A stretch of DNA of 64,000 nucleotides from Enchytraeus crypticus (GCA_905160935.1 CAJHZI010000566.1:1160001-1224000); one strand, 5' to 3'; counted from the first letter of the stretch, positions 41,901 to 53,659 are shown. Translations and numbers: made by a program. Notes: generated by a model not told the origin, from the sequence alone.

Positions 41901-44286
41901 CCAAGAGCTTGGCCATCTGGTGACTAATCAGGTGAAAACTGGTGGACGAGCACCGAGAGTGGATGGTCAGCCAAAGACAATGTCTGCTCCTGTCACAACC
42001 CGCTCGCTCATGGAATCGTCGATGAATGAAATAGTAACTGCCGTTACTTCGCCGAATACCTCGATTATTCAAGAACCGAAGACGCTGGCAAATATCAAGG
42101 CAAAAAAGCCTTCGAATGCTTTTGAGAATTCTTTCTTGAAGTTTTTATGCGGGGAAAAGTCGGAAACGCTAGCGAGCGTTGTGAGCGCTCCGATACGAAA
42201 TAAGCCGGTTCTGCCGAAGTATGTTCCAGAGCCGCGGAGACCAACGCAGCAGCATTTAAGTGAGAAACATGTGGCCAGTACTGCGACTAAACCTGTTGAG
42301 CGTGATAGCGTAAAGGCTACCACTGTGGTAACCGCACCGCTTAAAACTACCGTTACTAAAAGCTCTGATTCGTCTGTTTCTGAAGCCTCTCACAGTGTAG
42401 ATGCGTCGCAGACTAAGATGGACTGTATTGTTTTAAATTCTCTGGCGGCTCCGGTCGTTTCCTCCGCGCCGTCCTCTTCAATACCTCGAAAGTTTCCCGC
42501 TAAGTTTTCTCACAAGATGCACATGAAAGCTCAGGAGGCTACAAGCAGTGTGGCGCCATCTGCTAATGAATCTGATAGTAAAAGTTTGTTAAATTCTACA
42601 ATTTTATTTCGTTCTTTCTGCTTGCAATGTAGATTGACTTTGTTTAGTTTAATACTAGTTTAATTATGGTTATAGTTTGTTAAATTCTATTTTATCTATT
42701 TTCCAATCTAATAGACTGAGTATGTTTAGTTTTCATTGTTCGTTGAGAAGTTTTTGTTTTGTATAAATTAGATGCTGTTAGATTTGTCCGAATAGATTAA
42801 TAGAGGGAATATATGTTTATTTAGACAACGACAACAATGTACAACATGTACAAAAAGAGAAACAAAAGTACAAGTACATGCAGACTTACATAAGCAAACA
42901 CAAAATACAAACAAGAGCACATGATACCCTATCTAGTTGACCACCTAGTTATTAGTCGTCGTAGAGATTTGACACAAACACGACAGGCTATTCAGAGCAA
43001 AAGAATTTAATATATGAGAGGTATATATGGGGGGGGGGAACTCTCAATAGGAGTTGGAAATTAGATTATGTTGAAATTTCTGTTAATTTTCTATTTACTG
43101 TTAACTGAATAATATAGATTTTACCAGACTTTGAAAAGTTGCTAAATTTAAAGCTGTTCTTTATTTAACTTATTCTCCCCTATCCAGTAAAAAAGTAAAG
43201 CTAAATAGCTAAGGTTAACGTCAGTTTCCTCACTCAAAAGCGGTGTCAGTGACGGGCAAGCCCAGGATTTTGAACCCTGCACATACTGATCCTCGGTCGA
43301 ATATCTTACCGACATTGCCACTGGCTGGAGCCAGTGACAATGCTGTTTGTATGGTTATTATCTAATATATTTCTATGAGCACTGTAGCACTGCATATCTT
43401 TCGACAACAGGCTTGTCTTCCATTCAATTATATTATATTCTACATTGTAAATATGCTAATTTGTGGATTTGTTTCACTGTAGATCGAAATCATTGTGTGT
43501 TTTCTACATTGGATAGCTGCTACATCTTCCAAATTGTTAGAATTTCATCCATCTATCACTACACTAAATTTTTACATTATTTAATGTAAATAATTTGCAT
43601 AGTATTACGATGTGACTGTTCCTGTTGAACTTAGAACTGCCTGAGACGACCCCGGGCATTGCCACACGAAGGAGGTCATCAGAGCAATCCAACACAGACT
43701 CTAAAAAACCCAATGTTCAGTGGACAGTTACGAGTAAAAAATCCAAGTATGTATTTGTATTTGTAGGTAGGTGAATCTTACTGAATTCATTGTCCTAATT
43801 TTTATAGCGTCTAAATTAAAATTGAAGTTCTAAATTTAGCATAGAATTGTAAGTTTTTAAAATATCCATTTTTATGTTTATTATAGATTACAAATTTGGA
43901 AATATATATGTAGATATGTCAGTAAAATGTTAATTTGTAATGCATGAAAAAGATGTGAATGTGTTAAATCAATAATTGCCAAATTGTTATAAAATGTAAG
44001 CTGCAAAAGAGTCCATAAATTGTGTAAGTAAATAAATAAATTCTACATTGTATAACGTATAACATAATTTTACTCACTTTGTATTGTGCAGAGCTAATTA
44101 TTTGCCTGTCATAATGATTAATAAGATCTTTGTGCATGCTTTTTTTATTGCATTTTGCTGAAAATCACAGAATTTAATTACCAATTTATTGCGTATTGTT
44201 ACTTTTACAGAATGCAGGTGAAGAAGTCCAAGGGAGGCCTTCCAGTGTTGGTAATCAAGGCTATACCACCCAAGGATTCTAAATGA
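38916..44286 (+). CDS. Large Ser/Gln/Ala-rich protein of unknown function, 5 exons
   Basis: Exons 38916-39075, 39482-40128, 40711-42577, 43635-43746 and 44211-44286 join in phase with GT-AG borders to give 953 aa ending in LVIKAIPPKDSK and TGA. The first ATG (MDPSYWTTAALK) is used. The protein is low-complexity, rich in Ser, Gln, Ala and Thr with a short Gln run (ILQQQQQQYL), and lacks a signal peptide or membrane segment. Two islands look constrained: YVTVNTGELMSQYNFLTPDG (about residues 334-353) and AFENSFLKFLCGEKSETLAS (about 738-757). The latter faintly recalls the SFMASFLDFLKSGK segment of vertebrate PRR12/QSER1-type proteins, but I do not claim orthology. The C-terminus is basic (RRRSSEQ, KKSKGG). 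The donor at 42577 (GATA/gtaaaag) was chosen because it gives the phase needed by the next exon. AATAAA near 44360 may be the poly(A) signal. A nuclear role is only inferred. Confidence 0.75.
39282..39385 (-). mobile_element. Family A SINE, 3'-truncated
   Basis: CAGTGACGGGCAAGCCCAGA...GATCCGCGGTCGAATATTTT...GCCACTGGCTCCAG. It lies in intron 1 of the Ser/Gln-rich gene, about 100 bases before the acceptor. Confidence 0.8.
43191..43335 (-). mobile_element. Family A SINE followed by an inverted SINE start
   Basis: AGCTAAGGTTAACGTCAGTT...GACATTGCCACTGGCT completes a minus-strand copy; immediately after it, GGAGCCAGTGACAATGCTG is the first 19 bases of a plus-strand copy. Located in intron 3 of the Ser/Gln-rich gene. 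Confidence 0.8.
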
Positions 44287-44815
44287 TATTTACTACATTT
44301 ATAATTCACAATTTTCATCTGTAGAACACGTTGTTAATAGCCTGAAAGGTGACTATTATAATAAATTATGGATTACACTTTTGGCAGGATAGAATTAATT
44401 TATGAATATATCAGCCTATGATAATTTGAAGTCGAGAGTGAAATTAAATAGACCTCTTGAACCGGTTTGTTCGTAATCTCATGATTTGTTAAAGTACGAC
44501 CAGCAGAAAATTACCAGCAGGAAAGTGGGAGCATTCACTCCGTCATGTCTGTATCTTTGTGGTGTCTCTTAATAATTAACTGGAATGGTTTTAAATTGAT
44601 TTCATTTCAATAGGCTATTGGCAAATGATTATTGTAGAAATAAGTCTTCGATGTTCTTTATAATGATAGTTTTCATAATGAGACAGTTACTACCTAAAAT
44701 ATAAACTGTGGCTTAGAGATCTATTTGAAGATTCTGTATTTGCAATTTTGTCTGTTATATATCTTTGGTTACCTTGACTGTTTAACTGTAATAATGTGTG
44801 CATGTATGTGTGTGT

Positions 44816-44830
44816 ATATATACTTATATA

Positions 44831-44899
<69 letters not shown>
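44816..44899. repeat. (TA)n microsatellite, interrupted by the mariner-type insertion
   Basis: (TA)n runs to 44899 and resumes at 45849 to about 45917. Confidence 0.95.
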
Positions 44900-44902
<3 letters not shown>

Positions 44903-45848
44903 GGTGAGTATAAAAAAAAGATAACACCTGCAAAAAGTTTGAATATCTCAGGCCATTGTCAATATTTTCCAGTAAAACTTTTACCAATTACTTAAGGACC
45001 AATTTCTGATATCTGATGGGGTGGCCAATTTTCATCCATTTTAATGTATAGATTGGCCTGTTATGAAAGTTTCAGCAGAGCAACCCCCCTTTTTTAATGT
45101 ACTGTAAATATAAATTATATTTAATTCTATTTTTATTTTGGCCCTGAAGAGACCGTTGTAGTGGTTCAGAAAGAACCAATTGTATCTGCTAGCATTGCTG
45201 ACTACTCGATATGCTTTCCTCCTGCTGCTACGCAGGACTGCAGTCGCTTTCGGAACGCTAGAACAGCCTTGTTGATTCCAGCTTGGGGCACTCTCTCCCA
45301 GATTGACTGTAGCACTTCCTGCAGTTCTGTCTTGTTTTTAGGCATCGGCTGGTGTATCTGATAGAGATGCAGCATGGTTCCCCAGACATGATAATCCAGA
45401 GGATTTACATCGGGAGTGTTTGGAGGCCATTCATTCTTCTTAATGAAATCCGGGTTTCCCTCGCTGATCCATTCCTGTGCATGACGAGATGCATGAACCG
45501 GAGCACCATTATGCTGAAAGATGAAATCATTTAGTAGAAGAGCATAGCAATCATCAAAGAGCTTGGGAAGTAAAGAATTGATGTAATAGTGAGCGTTCAA
45601 CTTTTCCTTCTCGCCAATGAAGTGCAATTTGCCCTTACTGTTGCATCAAACGCCATTTAGGTAAAAATGGGGGTTGCTCTGCTGAAACTTGTATAACTAG
45701 CCCATCTATGGCCTAAAATGGATGAGAATTGGCCACCTCTTCAAAAATTAGTCCTTTATTAATTGGTAAAAGTTTGATTTGAAAATATTAACAATAGCCT
45801 GAGATATTCAAACTTTTTGCAGGTGTTACCATTTTTTTACTCACCCTG
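44900..45848 (-). mobile_element. Internally deleted mariner-type (ITmD37D/maT-like) DNA transposon
   Basis: Both ends read CAGGGTGAGTA inward and are flanked by TA, the mariner target-site duplication, here inside (TA)n. Inverted similarity extends about 190 bases (44900-45095 against 45660-45848). The minus-strand frame 45202-45627 encodes 141 aa of transposase C-terminus: QHNGAPVHASRHAQEW, NEWPPNTPDVNPLDYHVWG, QSIWERVPQAGINKAV, CVAAGGKHIE. Thirty-seven residues separate the second catalytic position (Asn here, normally Asp) from the Asp of NPLDY, placing it in the D37D class. The DNA-binding domain and first Asp are missing. Total length is 949 bp. Confidence 0.9.
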
Positions 45849-45899
<51 letters not shown>

Positions 45900-46204
45900 A
45901 TATAATATATATATATAGCTGCATGTTCGTTTTGCTTTGTACATGTGCTATAATTTAAACATTTATTGTTGGTATTAGGAAGGAGGAGAGCTGTAGGAAT
46001 TTAGATATGTAGTTTTATTGGTGCCTGTAATAGAATGAGACTCTTGATTGAGAAATCAGTAAATCAAATCGTTTACCTACTTATTCGTTTAAGAGCTTTT
46101 AGGTTCGGTCTGTTTATCTTGTGACAATTTTTTATGTCAAAAAATATGTTTAAAGATATTAATATAGTCATATTTTTAGTAAAAGTCTTAGTTCCGTTCT
46201 CATC

Positions 46205-46490
46205 TTCTATAACCGATGAGGGGTGAGGGGATAAATAATTAACTCCCCCTTGAAGGTTAATTTTTCAAACCACATTTTGAATTGGTTTGTAAGAAAAGAG
46301 TGACGGAGAAAATCCCCGTCTCAGCTAGGGCTTTGACTACGTCCAGCAATATAAATGAGCGTGAGGTTAGAGCACTACTATAATCAGTGGGGGTTAGGGA
46401 GATAAATATGAATTCCCATGGGAAGGTTAGTTTTCAAACCACTTTGGGAGAAGTCAGAAACTACTGACAGATAAAATCCCCGGCTTCCCC
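46205..46490 (+). repeat. Two diverged copies of a ~110-bp block
   Basis: GAGGGGATAAATAATTAACT...GAAGGTTAATTTTTCAAACCAC...GACGGAGAAAATCCCCG at about 46210-46320 is repeated as GGGAGATAAATATGAATTCC...GAAGGTTAGTTTTCAAACCAC...GACAGATAAAATCCCCGG at 46390-46485. Family unknown. Confidence 0.6.
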
Positions 46491-47228
46491 CAAAATGTAA
46501 AAATTTAGGAGTTTTCCAAGGGCTCAGGGGAAGTTTTTAACTAATGGGGGCTGCAGCCCCCCCTCACAATCACAGGTTTTTTAGAGTGAATAGGTTTTTC
46601 GTCAACGGTTTTACAATTTAATTTGTGATATGATGATGCATTGACATCTTGTGAGCATATTTTATGCAAGTAACTAAGTGATTCTGTCAGAGTGGACCGA
46701 TTTAAATAAGTAGCGGATAAACAGGCGCCAGGATGCAATGCTACTTTATCGAGCAGTAGCATTGCATCATGAAGGAGCTGAACTTCGCTTAGACTTTTTT
46801 AGCATAGCCAGTGAATCGTACGAATGCTATTGACGCAGATCTACTTAATCTTGCGTATTTTTTCCCGCCATCTAGCAACACACTGACATTCTTTATCCTT
46901 CCTAATTGAGTTAACTATTCAAGCAATATTTAGTATTTTAATGATTTGTTTACAATCGTTTACGTGAGTCTGAAAAATCAGTGGCACTTAACTTTCTGTT
47001 TTTGTTCATTAATATACGCAGAATTGTTATATCTAGCTATTCTACTGTTCTTATAGCTATTGGAGGCTCTTGGTCTTTTCTATATCTCCAGAGATTTACA
47101 GGTTCTAATCTCGCCCGTATTTCATCATTCTATATCTAGGTGATTGGCCTGACGACTATGACATTTTATTTATTTGAAATTATACTTGATGGAAAAAGCC
47201 ATTATGAGTATTATTAGTAGTATTATTT

Positions 47229-47345
47229 AAATTGAATCAATCAATAAGTATTTAACGTCCGGTTCCTCGCCATAAGGCAATGTCAGGGATGTCTCTTGCT
47301 GACGCTACACAAACAGGCGCCAAAATGCCACACGATGACTTTAAC
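47229..47345 (-). mobile_element. LINE 3' end fragment (same as 53010 element)
   Basis: Minus strand: TCGTGTGGCATTTTGGCGCC, TGTTTGTGTAGCGTCAGCAA, CATCCCTGACATTGCCTTAT, GGCGAGGAACCGGACGTTAA, tail TTGATTGATT. It matches the 3' UTR of the LINE at 53010-53640. Confidence 0.75.
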
Positions 47346-47998
47346 TTTGATGACTTTGACTTAGATTTGATATAGATAAATAGTTTTGTTGCTGTTTAAA
47401 TGAAATTTGGACCGTGTATACCGTTATTGTCTTTATTGTGCCTTATATACCTAGAGTGTAAGGACTGAAATGAGCTGCTATGCACTCGTGTTTACTGAGC
47501 TATTCATTAGTTAAGCCTCTTTAGTTTATAGAACTGGTCGTCACCGATGTGCCATTACAGTTGATACCAATCACTACCACGCCGGGGTTTTTTGTAATTC
47601 TATTTCCACTAAGTAGCAGAAAATACCGTTCTCCGCTATTCTTGAATCATGTTTACAAGTATCTTGACATCCTACCGTGCTCCTATCATAATTATGATTT
47701 AATAAAGTTTGAATTGATATTTTAAACACAGTTTTGATGTCGTGAGAATTGAAAAGCGTAGGCTTATGTTTAAATACTTTATATTTAAGTTTTTTCATAG
47801 TACAGCAATGCGTAAGAGGGTTGTAATTTGTTGTAGTCACGCTCAGATAGATGCCTTCAATGAAACGACTCGACATACATCGTCGAGCTACCGTTACCAA
47901 GCGTACTTCAAGCTTTAATAACTAAAGTTCACTAAAACCTTTCTAAACAATCTTACCAATCCATTTAATTAAAAGTAAATCGCTTGGATGCAATGATG

Positions 47999-48190
47999 AT
48001 GCGATGTGGGTTTAACGTCAAGGTCAGAAGCCCGAAGGACTTCTCAAGACAGGAACTTGAAGCTTCATACGAGTCCTTGAATAACCTCAGTAGTGAACTA
48101 TAGATGAAGGTTGTAGCGTGTTTAACGTCAAGGTTCAGAAGCACAAGGCTTCTCTTTAAGACGACTCGACACACTCGAGCTACCATCGCA
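47999..48190 (-). mobile_element. Two H-type 3' ends in tandem
   Basis: GGGTTTAACGTCAAGGTCAG...AAGCCCGAAGGACTTCT at 48008 and GTGTTTAACGTCAAGGTTCA...CACAAGGCTTCTCTTTAAGA plus CTCGACACACTCGAGCTACC at 48119-48183. The second is nearly identical to 62658-62727. Confidence 0.7.
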
Positions 48191-49798
48191 AAGATTAAGG
48201 TAACAGTAAGATATTGTTTATAGATAACAGTATGTTATATAAATAAATTATAATAAACGGTATGTTTATAACTTGGGTGAATGAAATCAACATGCCTTAT
48301 TGAGCACTCGCTAAGAGCTAGTTTAGGGTATTTTATTGTAAGTCGCATATCCACTAAACATGACTGTAAAATGCTTGTAAATAGATTATATATCATACTT
48401 GGTATCTTATAACTGTGCTTTAATCACCAATGTTCCGTCGAATTTAGATAGCTTTATTTGACTGTACTAATTTTTGTTTTGAATATTGCTAGAGCATTCG
48501 AAAAAGGTAGATATTTAATTCACTGGGCCTACTGGTGACTACATTGAAATTTGGTTACTTGTTTTAAATCTTTATCAAAGTTGACAAGGATTATCTCGTG
48601 CGGACTGAATTCCTCCTGAAAGTTAACTCGTAATGGATTTGTTTATTTAATTTTTATAATTCTGAATGGAATTGATTATATTGAGACCTAATCTAAATAA
48701 TGTTGACTGTGTAATTTGCTATTGGTTACTTTAAAGCATTTGTACGTTCGCGGCTTATGTATGTACACTGCGCGCTTTTTAGGCTCTTATATACATGTAA
48801 AACTGTGAAACTTGTGTTTAACGTCTGTTTCTTTTCAGCAAGAGTTTCTGCATGGAACGGTTCCACTGGGATTCAAATCCTTTCATCCAACTCGGTAAAC
48901 GTCTGTTGATACTAGAGCTACATTTATGTGTTTCCTATATTTCTGAATTTAATCATTTGAATCGTGATATATTATATTTTAACCTGATCTTGTAATGCGC
49001 TAGAGACGCATTTGAATCAAAGTGTGAGCATATTATATCTGAGGTACATGGACTATGAGCAAACGTTTGGTCTACCCATACTATGTTCTTGAAGCCCCTT
49101 TTTCTTTTCTACTGATGCTAAAATGATTTGTTGTTGAATATTACGAGTAGTTGTTATGTACGATTTATTTTATTTGTCGCGAATAATATTATTAGAAATA
49201 TATGTGAAATATTGTTATCAGTGATCTACTAATGTTCTAAACGTGTAATTGCAAGACTCTGCATTTCCGTAGTTTACGAAAATGTGCAAAAATAAGGTCG
49301 AGTAATTAAATGTAAAGCATATGTAAATACAGTTTAACTAGCCCTAGCTGCAATGGGTTTATATAACGCTAAAGAATGAATAAAAGTTTGACGTTCGTTT
49401 CGTCATATGCAGGAGCGTTAGGGACAAGCGAGCAGGGGATTTGAATCTGCATCTGGTATGTCGGGTCAAAACATTATGGATATAACTGATTTGACAAAAC
49501 TTTGTATGATGCTTGTTTGTAGAAGTGCTGTAATTAAATCGCTACGTGTGATGAAGTTGTCTAAATGAAGTTTTATTTATAGCGTTACTTGACTGTAGAT
49601 GTATTGTTTTATGTAATATACTATATACGAAGAGAGAACGACTTGTATCGTCTTCTGTTAACCATTCTTGTTTATTACATCTCTTTTGCGACTCATATGC
49701 CATTAGAATATTGTGCCGCAGAAATTAATAGCAATATTAGAGGTTTAGCATCCATTACATAGCGTGCGATACTGTCAGGATAGTCACTGGTCTGGTAA

Positions 49799-49862
49799 TC
49801 AATCAATCGATAAGAATTTAACGTCCGGTTCCTCGCCATAAGGCAATGTCAGGGATGTGTTA
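49799..49862 (-). mobile_element. LINE 3' end fragment
   Basis: TTTAACGTCCGGTTCCTCGC, CATAAGGCAATGTCAGGGAT, with the AATCAATCGAT tail side at left. Confidence 0.7.
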
Positions 49863-49936
49863 TGATTTAATGTCAGTTTCTGAGCGGAAAGCTTCACCTG
49901 ACGTGGGAGACAAGCGAGTCAAGCCCAGTCCTCTGA

Positions 49937-50150
49937 TGTTACCTGTATGGGTTACCCTACATGTGTAACAAACTGCTTACACATGTGGGTTACACATGAT
50001 GTTACCAGTATGGGTTACCCTACATGCGTAAAATACTGGTTTCACATGAGAGTTACACATGATGTTACCTGTATGGGTTACCCCACATGTAACAGAATGG
50101 TTACACATGTAGGGTTACACATGATGTTACCAGTAGGGGTTAACCCAAAT
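49937..50150. repeat. ~63-bp minisatellite, ~3.5 units
   Basis: GATGTTACCTGTATGGGTTA, CCCTACATGTGTAA, ACACATGTGGGTTACACATG repeat in order. Confidence 0.85.
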
Positions 50151-50156
50151 ATAAAA

Positions 50157-50286
50157 AGCTAAAGCTAATGTTAACTTCAGCTTCTTCACTCAAAAGCGGT
50201 GTCAGTGACGGGCGAACATAGGATTTGAACCCGGCAAAAACTGATATGCGGTCGAATAACTTACCGACATCGCCACTGGCTCCAGC
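50157..50286 (-). mobile_element. Family A SINE, full length
   Basis: AGCTAAAGCTAATGTTAACT...GGGCGAACATAGGATTTGAA...ACCGACATCGCCACTGGCTC. Confidence 0.82.
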
Positions 50287-50721
50287 CATTGCATATGTAG
50301 CAGAATTGTTTCTTATTTAATTTTGAATCTGCTCTACTGACCAGCTAATTGTCTCGCAGTATGTCTTCAAAGCTTAGTGTCAAATGCAGGTTCTTAGGAT
50401 TGATCGATACAACGGCTTAACCGCACTTAGGAGATAATCTGGTAGAAGACTTTGAACTCCGAGGTGGTTTTTCATTGACTTTCTAGAGCTGCAGCTCAGT
50501 GACCTCATAGGACACGTGTAATGAGCACCTGATTGTGGATTTACTCTATCACTTACTTTTATCTAGTCTCACGTTAGTATTTAAAAGAATTCCGTAAATT
50601 GAATTCAGTTTCGAAATGTATCGGCGCGTAATTTTTAATTGCATTACGGGCTAGTGTTGTCACGTGCAGAAGTAGGTTTAGAATTAACACGGGTGGTGCA
50701 AAGAAGACTGTGCCAATTGAT

Positions 50722-50905
50722 TAGCATCGTATATAATAATTCTCTCATCAAGTATACATGTATCTGTCGTCATCTTCTATAATAATTAGCTCATCAAGTA
50801 TATCTGTCTGTGCTCATTTTATATAATATTTCTCTCATCAAGTATATCTGTCTGTCGGCATCTTTTATAATAATTCTTTCATCAAGTATATATATCTGTC
50901 TGTCG
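50722..50905. repeat. ~60-bp minisatellite, 4 diverged units
   Basis: ATAATAATTCTCTCATCAAG, TATATCTGTCTGTCGGCATC repeat with shortening. Confidence 0.75.
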
Positions 50906-51984
50906 GTCAGAGGTTAGAATTTTCATTTGGACTTTCTAGATGGATATTTTAGATTTTTAATAGGACTCTATTATCAGTTGATTTATATATATCATCTCAA
51001 ATTTCACCAGTTAAGCTTGTCGATTGTCCGCCAAATTCTACATAACGGCTCTGGGAATTTTTGCTGCGACATTTTAAGCGCGAAGATCGCACTAATAGCA
51101 GAGCTCAATGATCTTCAATCGCTTTGATTTCTTGGACATCTAACGTTATCGAGTTAGGCTGAAGTTGTGATCGAGATTGTTTTATAAAACGCAGAGTGTG
51201 AATATTATGTTATCAGGGCAAATAAGACCAAACTCTGTAACTAGTTAAAAGTTACTTTTATCGCTTACTCATAAAATGGGCCATTACAGAATCGCGTAAC
51301 AACGCGTCATACTACTGCTCACGAGTGACTGTGTACTAACGAATAGAGCATATTAACTTATTTTATTTCAGTCGAATAGTAAACTGAACTGTAATCCTTG
51401 AAATTCAATTACAGAGTGGAATTCGATAGATGAGACTAGCTACCCTTTGGATGAAAGGCCTAATAACTAAATTGGAATTATTATTTGTAATTTAACTTGT
51501 TGTATATTCGCGGCGTCTTTTTAGTTTCTACTAACGCTCTACTCTTATAAGTGATAACCTACTGAGTTTGCCAACGCAATGAAATTTTAGGATTGCATTA
51601 TTACAAAACTCAATTATTTCATTCTTCTGACACAAATAATCACATTAATTTCTCATTTGAAATTTTATGTCACAAGGATTTTCTATTTACAGAATAGCTA
51701 GCTTTCGTTCGTATTTAAATCATTTGTTAATTGTAATGAAGCCAAAATGATGTTTATCGTTTAGATCTACTTGTAATTAAGACTTTTCAAGCAGAGACTT
51801 TCTACTTCGTAGTAGCCCGTCTAATTAGCCCCGTCCCCTCTACCAAATTTAATCATGATTTTTAACTGTAAATTTAAGCTTTTGATGTAAAGGATGTAAC
51901 TTTCGATATGGCCTACTAATTAATTTTAATTAATTTAAAAAATATTATTTTAATTTTATTTTTTGTAGGTAGACAGGATAGTTT

Positions 51985-52205
51985 TCTCAGGGAATGACGC
52001 CCCGGCCCAGTAAATGTTACAAGGGGCCCATCTCGTCATAAGCAGAATCCCCCAAGAATAATGGTATATCATGTTAGATGATTTAAAGATCCACTGGTAT
52101 CAGGACATGAAGAGAAAACGGAAGACACAGAAGAGTGGAGGCGTTAAATTATATTTACATTGCATAATCCATGGACCAGCCAGTGCACTAAAACAGAGAG
52201 ATTTA
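51985..52205 (+). mobile_element. Family I repeat
   Basis: TTTTCTCAGGGAATGACGCC, GGGCCCATCTCGTCATAAGC, GGACATGAAGAGAAAACGGA, GGACCAGCCAGTGCACTAAA; the same order as 34385-34610 and inverted at 63000-63170. Confidence 0.6.
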
Positions 52206-52471
52206 TTTAATATGATATGAGTTAGTTATGAGTTCCTTTAATTAATCTTAAGTTATTTTACTGATTAATGAAGTTCTTGTGCAGAAGTTTTGATTCGTTA
52301 GCAACACGTAGGTGACAATTTACTCGTATTATTTCGTCTATTTCAAGCGTTCTTTATTCAACGCCCAGTCATTGAAAATGACCCCTTTAGGCATAACACT
52401 CCAATAACTTGAATAATCTAGGATATCGTGGCTCCTTTACACTCTAGTAATAATTATAACACACACACACA

Positions 52472-52707
52472 TCGTGGTGAAACCATCAACTACGTTGATA
52501 TCTAGCACTTTTAATACTGCAAGTTAAATCTGTTAGGCAATTTATTCCATTTTCCATGAAACCAGTCCAGTGAGTATCCGAGATTTTGCTCTCAGATCAG
52601 CGCGGCAGGGGTTGGAACCCACGAGGGTTCAATTCATCTCAGGATCTGTCATTTCAAACTTCATGGCGCTATCTACACCTCTAAACACTCTATGCCATTG
52701 AGACCTT
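52472..52707 (-). mobile_element. Family B SINE
   Basis: TCAGATCAGCGCGGCAGGGG, GGAACCCACGAGGGTTCAAT, ATGCCATTGAGACC; no 3' module. Confidence 0.8.
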
Positions 52708-52911
52708 CAATAGGTTTATTAATATTAAATTTGTTAGTATTGATAGCACTTAGAATACATTCGGTAGTTTGGATAATTCATCCGTAGAACCCGTCTTGAA
52801 GCCTTGCCAGAGTTAAAGCATCCAATCAATCCTGAATCCAGGCAATCCTGCATCCAGGCAACTTGTACCGTTGTTATTCGTCAACGGCTCGTGTTTCTCT
52901 TCTTTTTCTTC

Positions 52912-52968
52912 CAGGTCCGTTCCAGTCAGCTGCTTGCTTCAGCGCTGCAATGAACAAATTATGAACTG
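52912..52968 (-). CDS. Weak candidate terminal exon with amidation-like end
   Basis: After a TTGTTCATTGCAG acceptor the minus strand reads (A)LKQAADWNGPGRKRRETRAVDE and TAA. GRKRR after a Pro is a classical amidation/dibasic cleavage signal, and AxxxxGP-G-R/K-rich endings occur in DH31/calcitonin-type peptides. The exon at 53917-53946 (QNEVTTLIE) joins it in phase. No signal peptide or full precursor was assembled; chance is a real alternative. Confidence 0.2.
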
Positions 52969-52972
52969 TACG

Positions 52973-53009
<37 letters not shown>

Positions 53010-53012
<3 letters not shown>

Positions 53013-53640
53013 AGTAAATCAATAACAAGTTAACGTTCGGTTCCTCGCCATAAGACAACGTCAGGGACGTCTCTTACAGACACTGCACAAACAGGCGCCA
53101 AAGCACCACACGATGACGACTGAGTACACATAGACCACAAAAGATAGCGAGATCAAACAGTGCAAGTTCAAGATCCACGGCAAGTGAGTCAAAATTTAGA
53201 GCTTTGGCGGAAAGAGATGAGTTTTTAGCTTGCCAAGGAAAGTACCAATACTTTTACGTGATCAAAGATCTTGTGGCAGAGAGTTCCATACTGTCGGAGT
53301 AGAAAGCGTGAAGGAGCATCTACCCATGGCAGATTTAATATTTGGTACAGTGAGAAGGTTTTTACTAGAGGAACAAAGATTACGAGATAGTTGATAGATT
53401 GATAAAAGATCAGATAGATAGGATGGTTTACCATAATTTAAACTTTTGAAGGTCAAGAAAGCTATCTTGAATTTTATTCGTTAGGAGACAAGAAGCCAGA
53501 GCAGTTTCTTAAGAAGAGAAGAAGCGTGAGATTTGAATATGTTGCTACATTGCAGACCACTCAGGAAAAAGAATTTTGTACGTGATAGAGACGAATTAGA
53601 GAGGTTTTCGTTATATAATATCACTGATGGATGATATGAT
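53010..53640 (-). mobile_element. CR1-like LINE 3' end: RT C-terminus and 3' UTR
   Basis: Minus strand translation over 53262-53510 gives KIAFLTFKSLNYGKPSYLSD, LLSIYQLSRNLCSSSKNLLT and MGRCSFTLSTPTVWNSLPQD, the usual CR1/L2 C-terminal order. One in-frame stop and a frame change after WNSLPQDL show it is dead. The 3' UTR (53010-53210) ends in GACGTCCCTGACGTTGTCTT...GAGGAACCGAACGTTAACTT, the same module found at SINE ends. 5'-truncated. Confidence 0.88.
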
Positions 53641-53659
53641 GTAGGACAGAGAGGATTTG

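Larger units (their letters stand above)
44287..52925. other. Repeat-rich stretch without a recognised gene
   Basis: Holds the mariner-type element (44900-45848), a duplicated block at 46205-46490, module-bearing repeats (47229, 47999, 48119, 49799), minisatellites (49937, 50722), family A, B and I elements. No exon with family resemblance was found. Confidence 0.5.

Noticed and set aside
41170-42323. Antisense and shifted frames inside the Ser/Gln-rich exon
   Set aside because: Shadow frames of the long coding exon.
47574-47900. 108-residue minus-strand open frame
   Set aside because: No family resemblance, AT-driven composition, overlaps dispersed repeat remnants.
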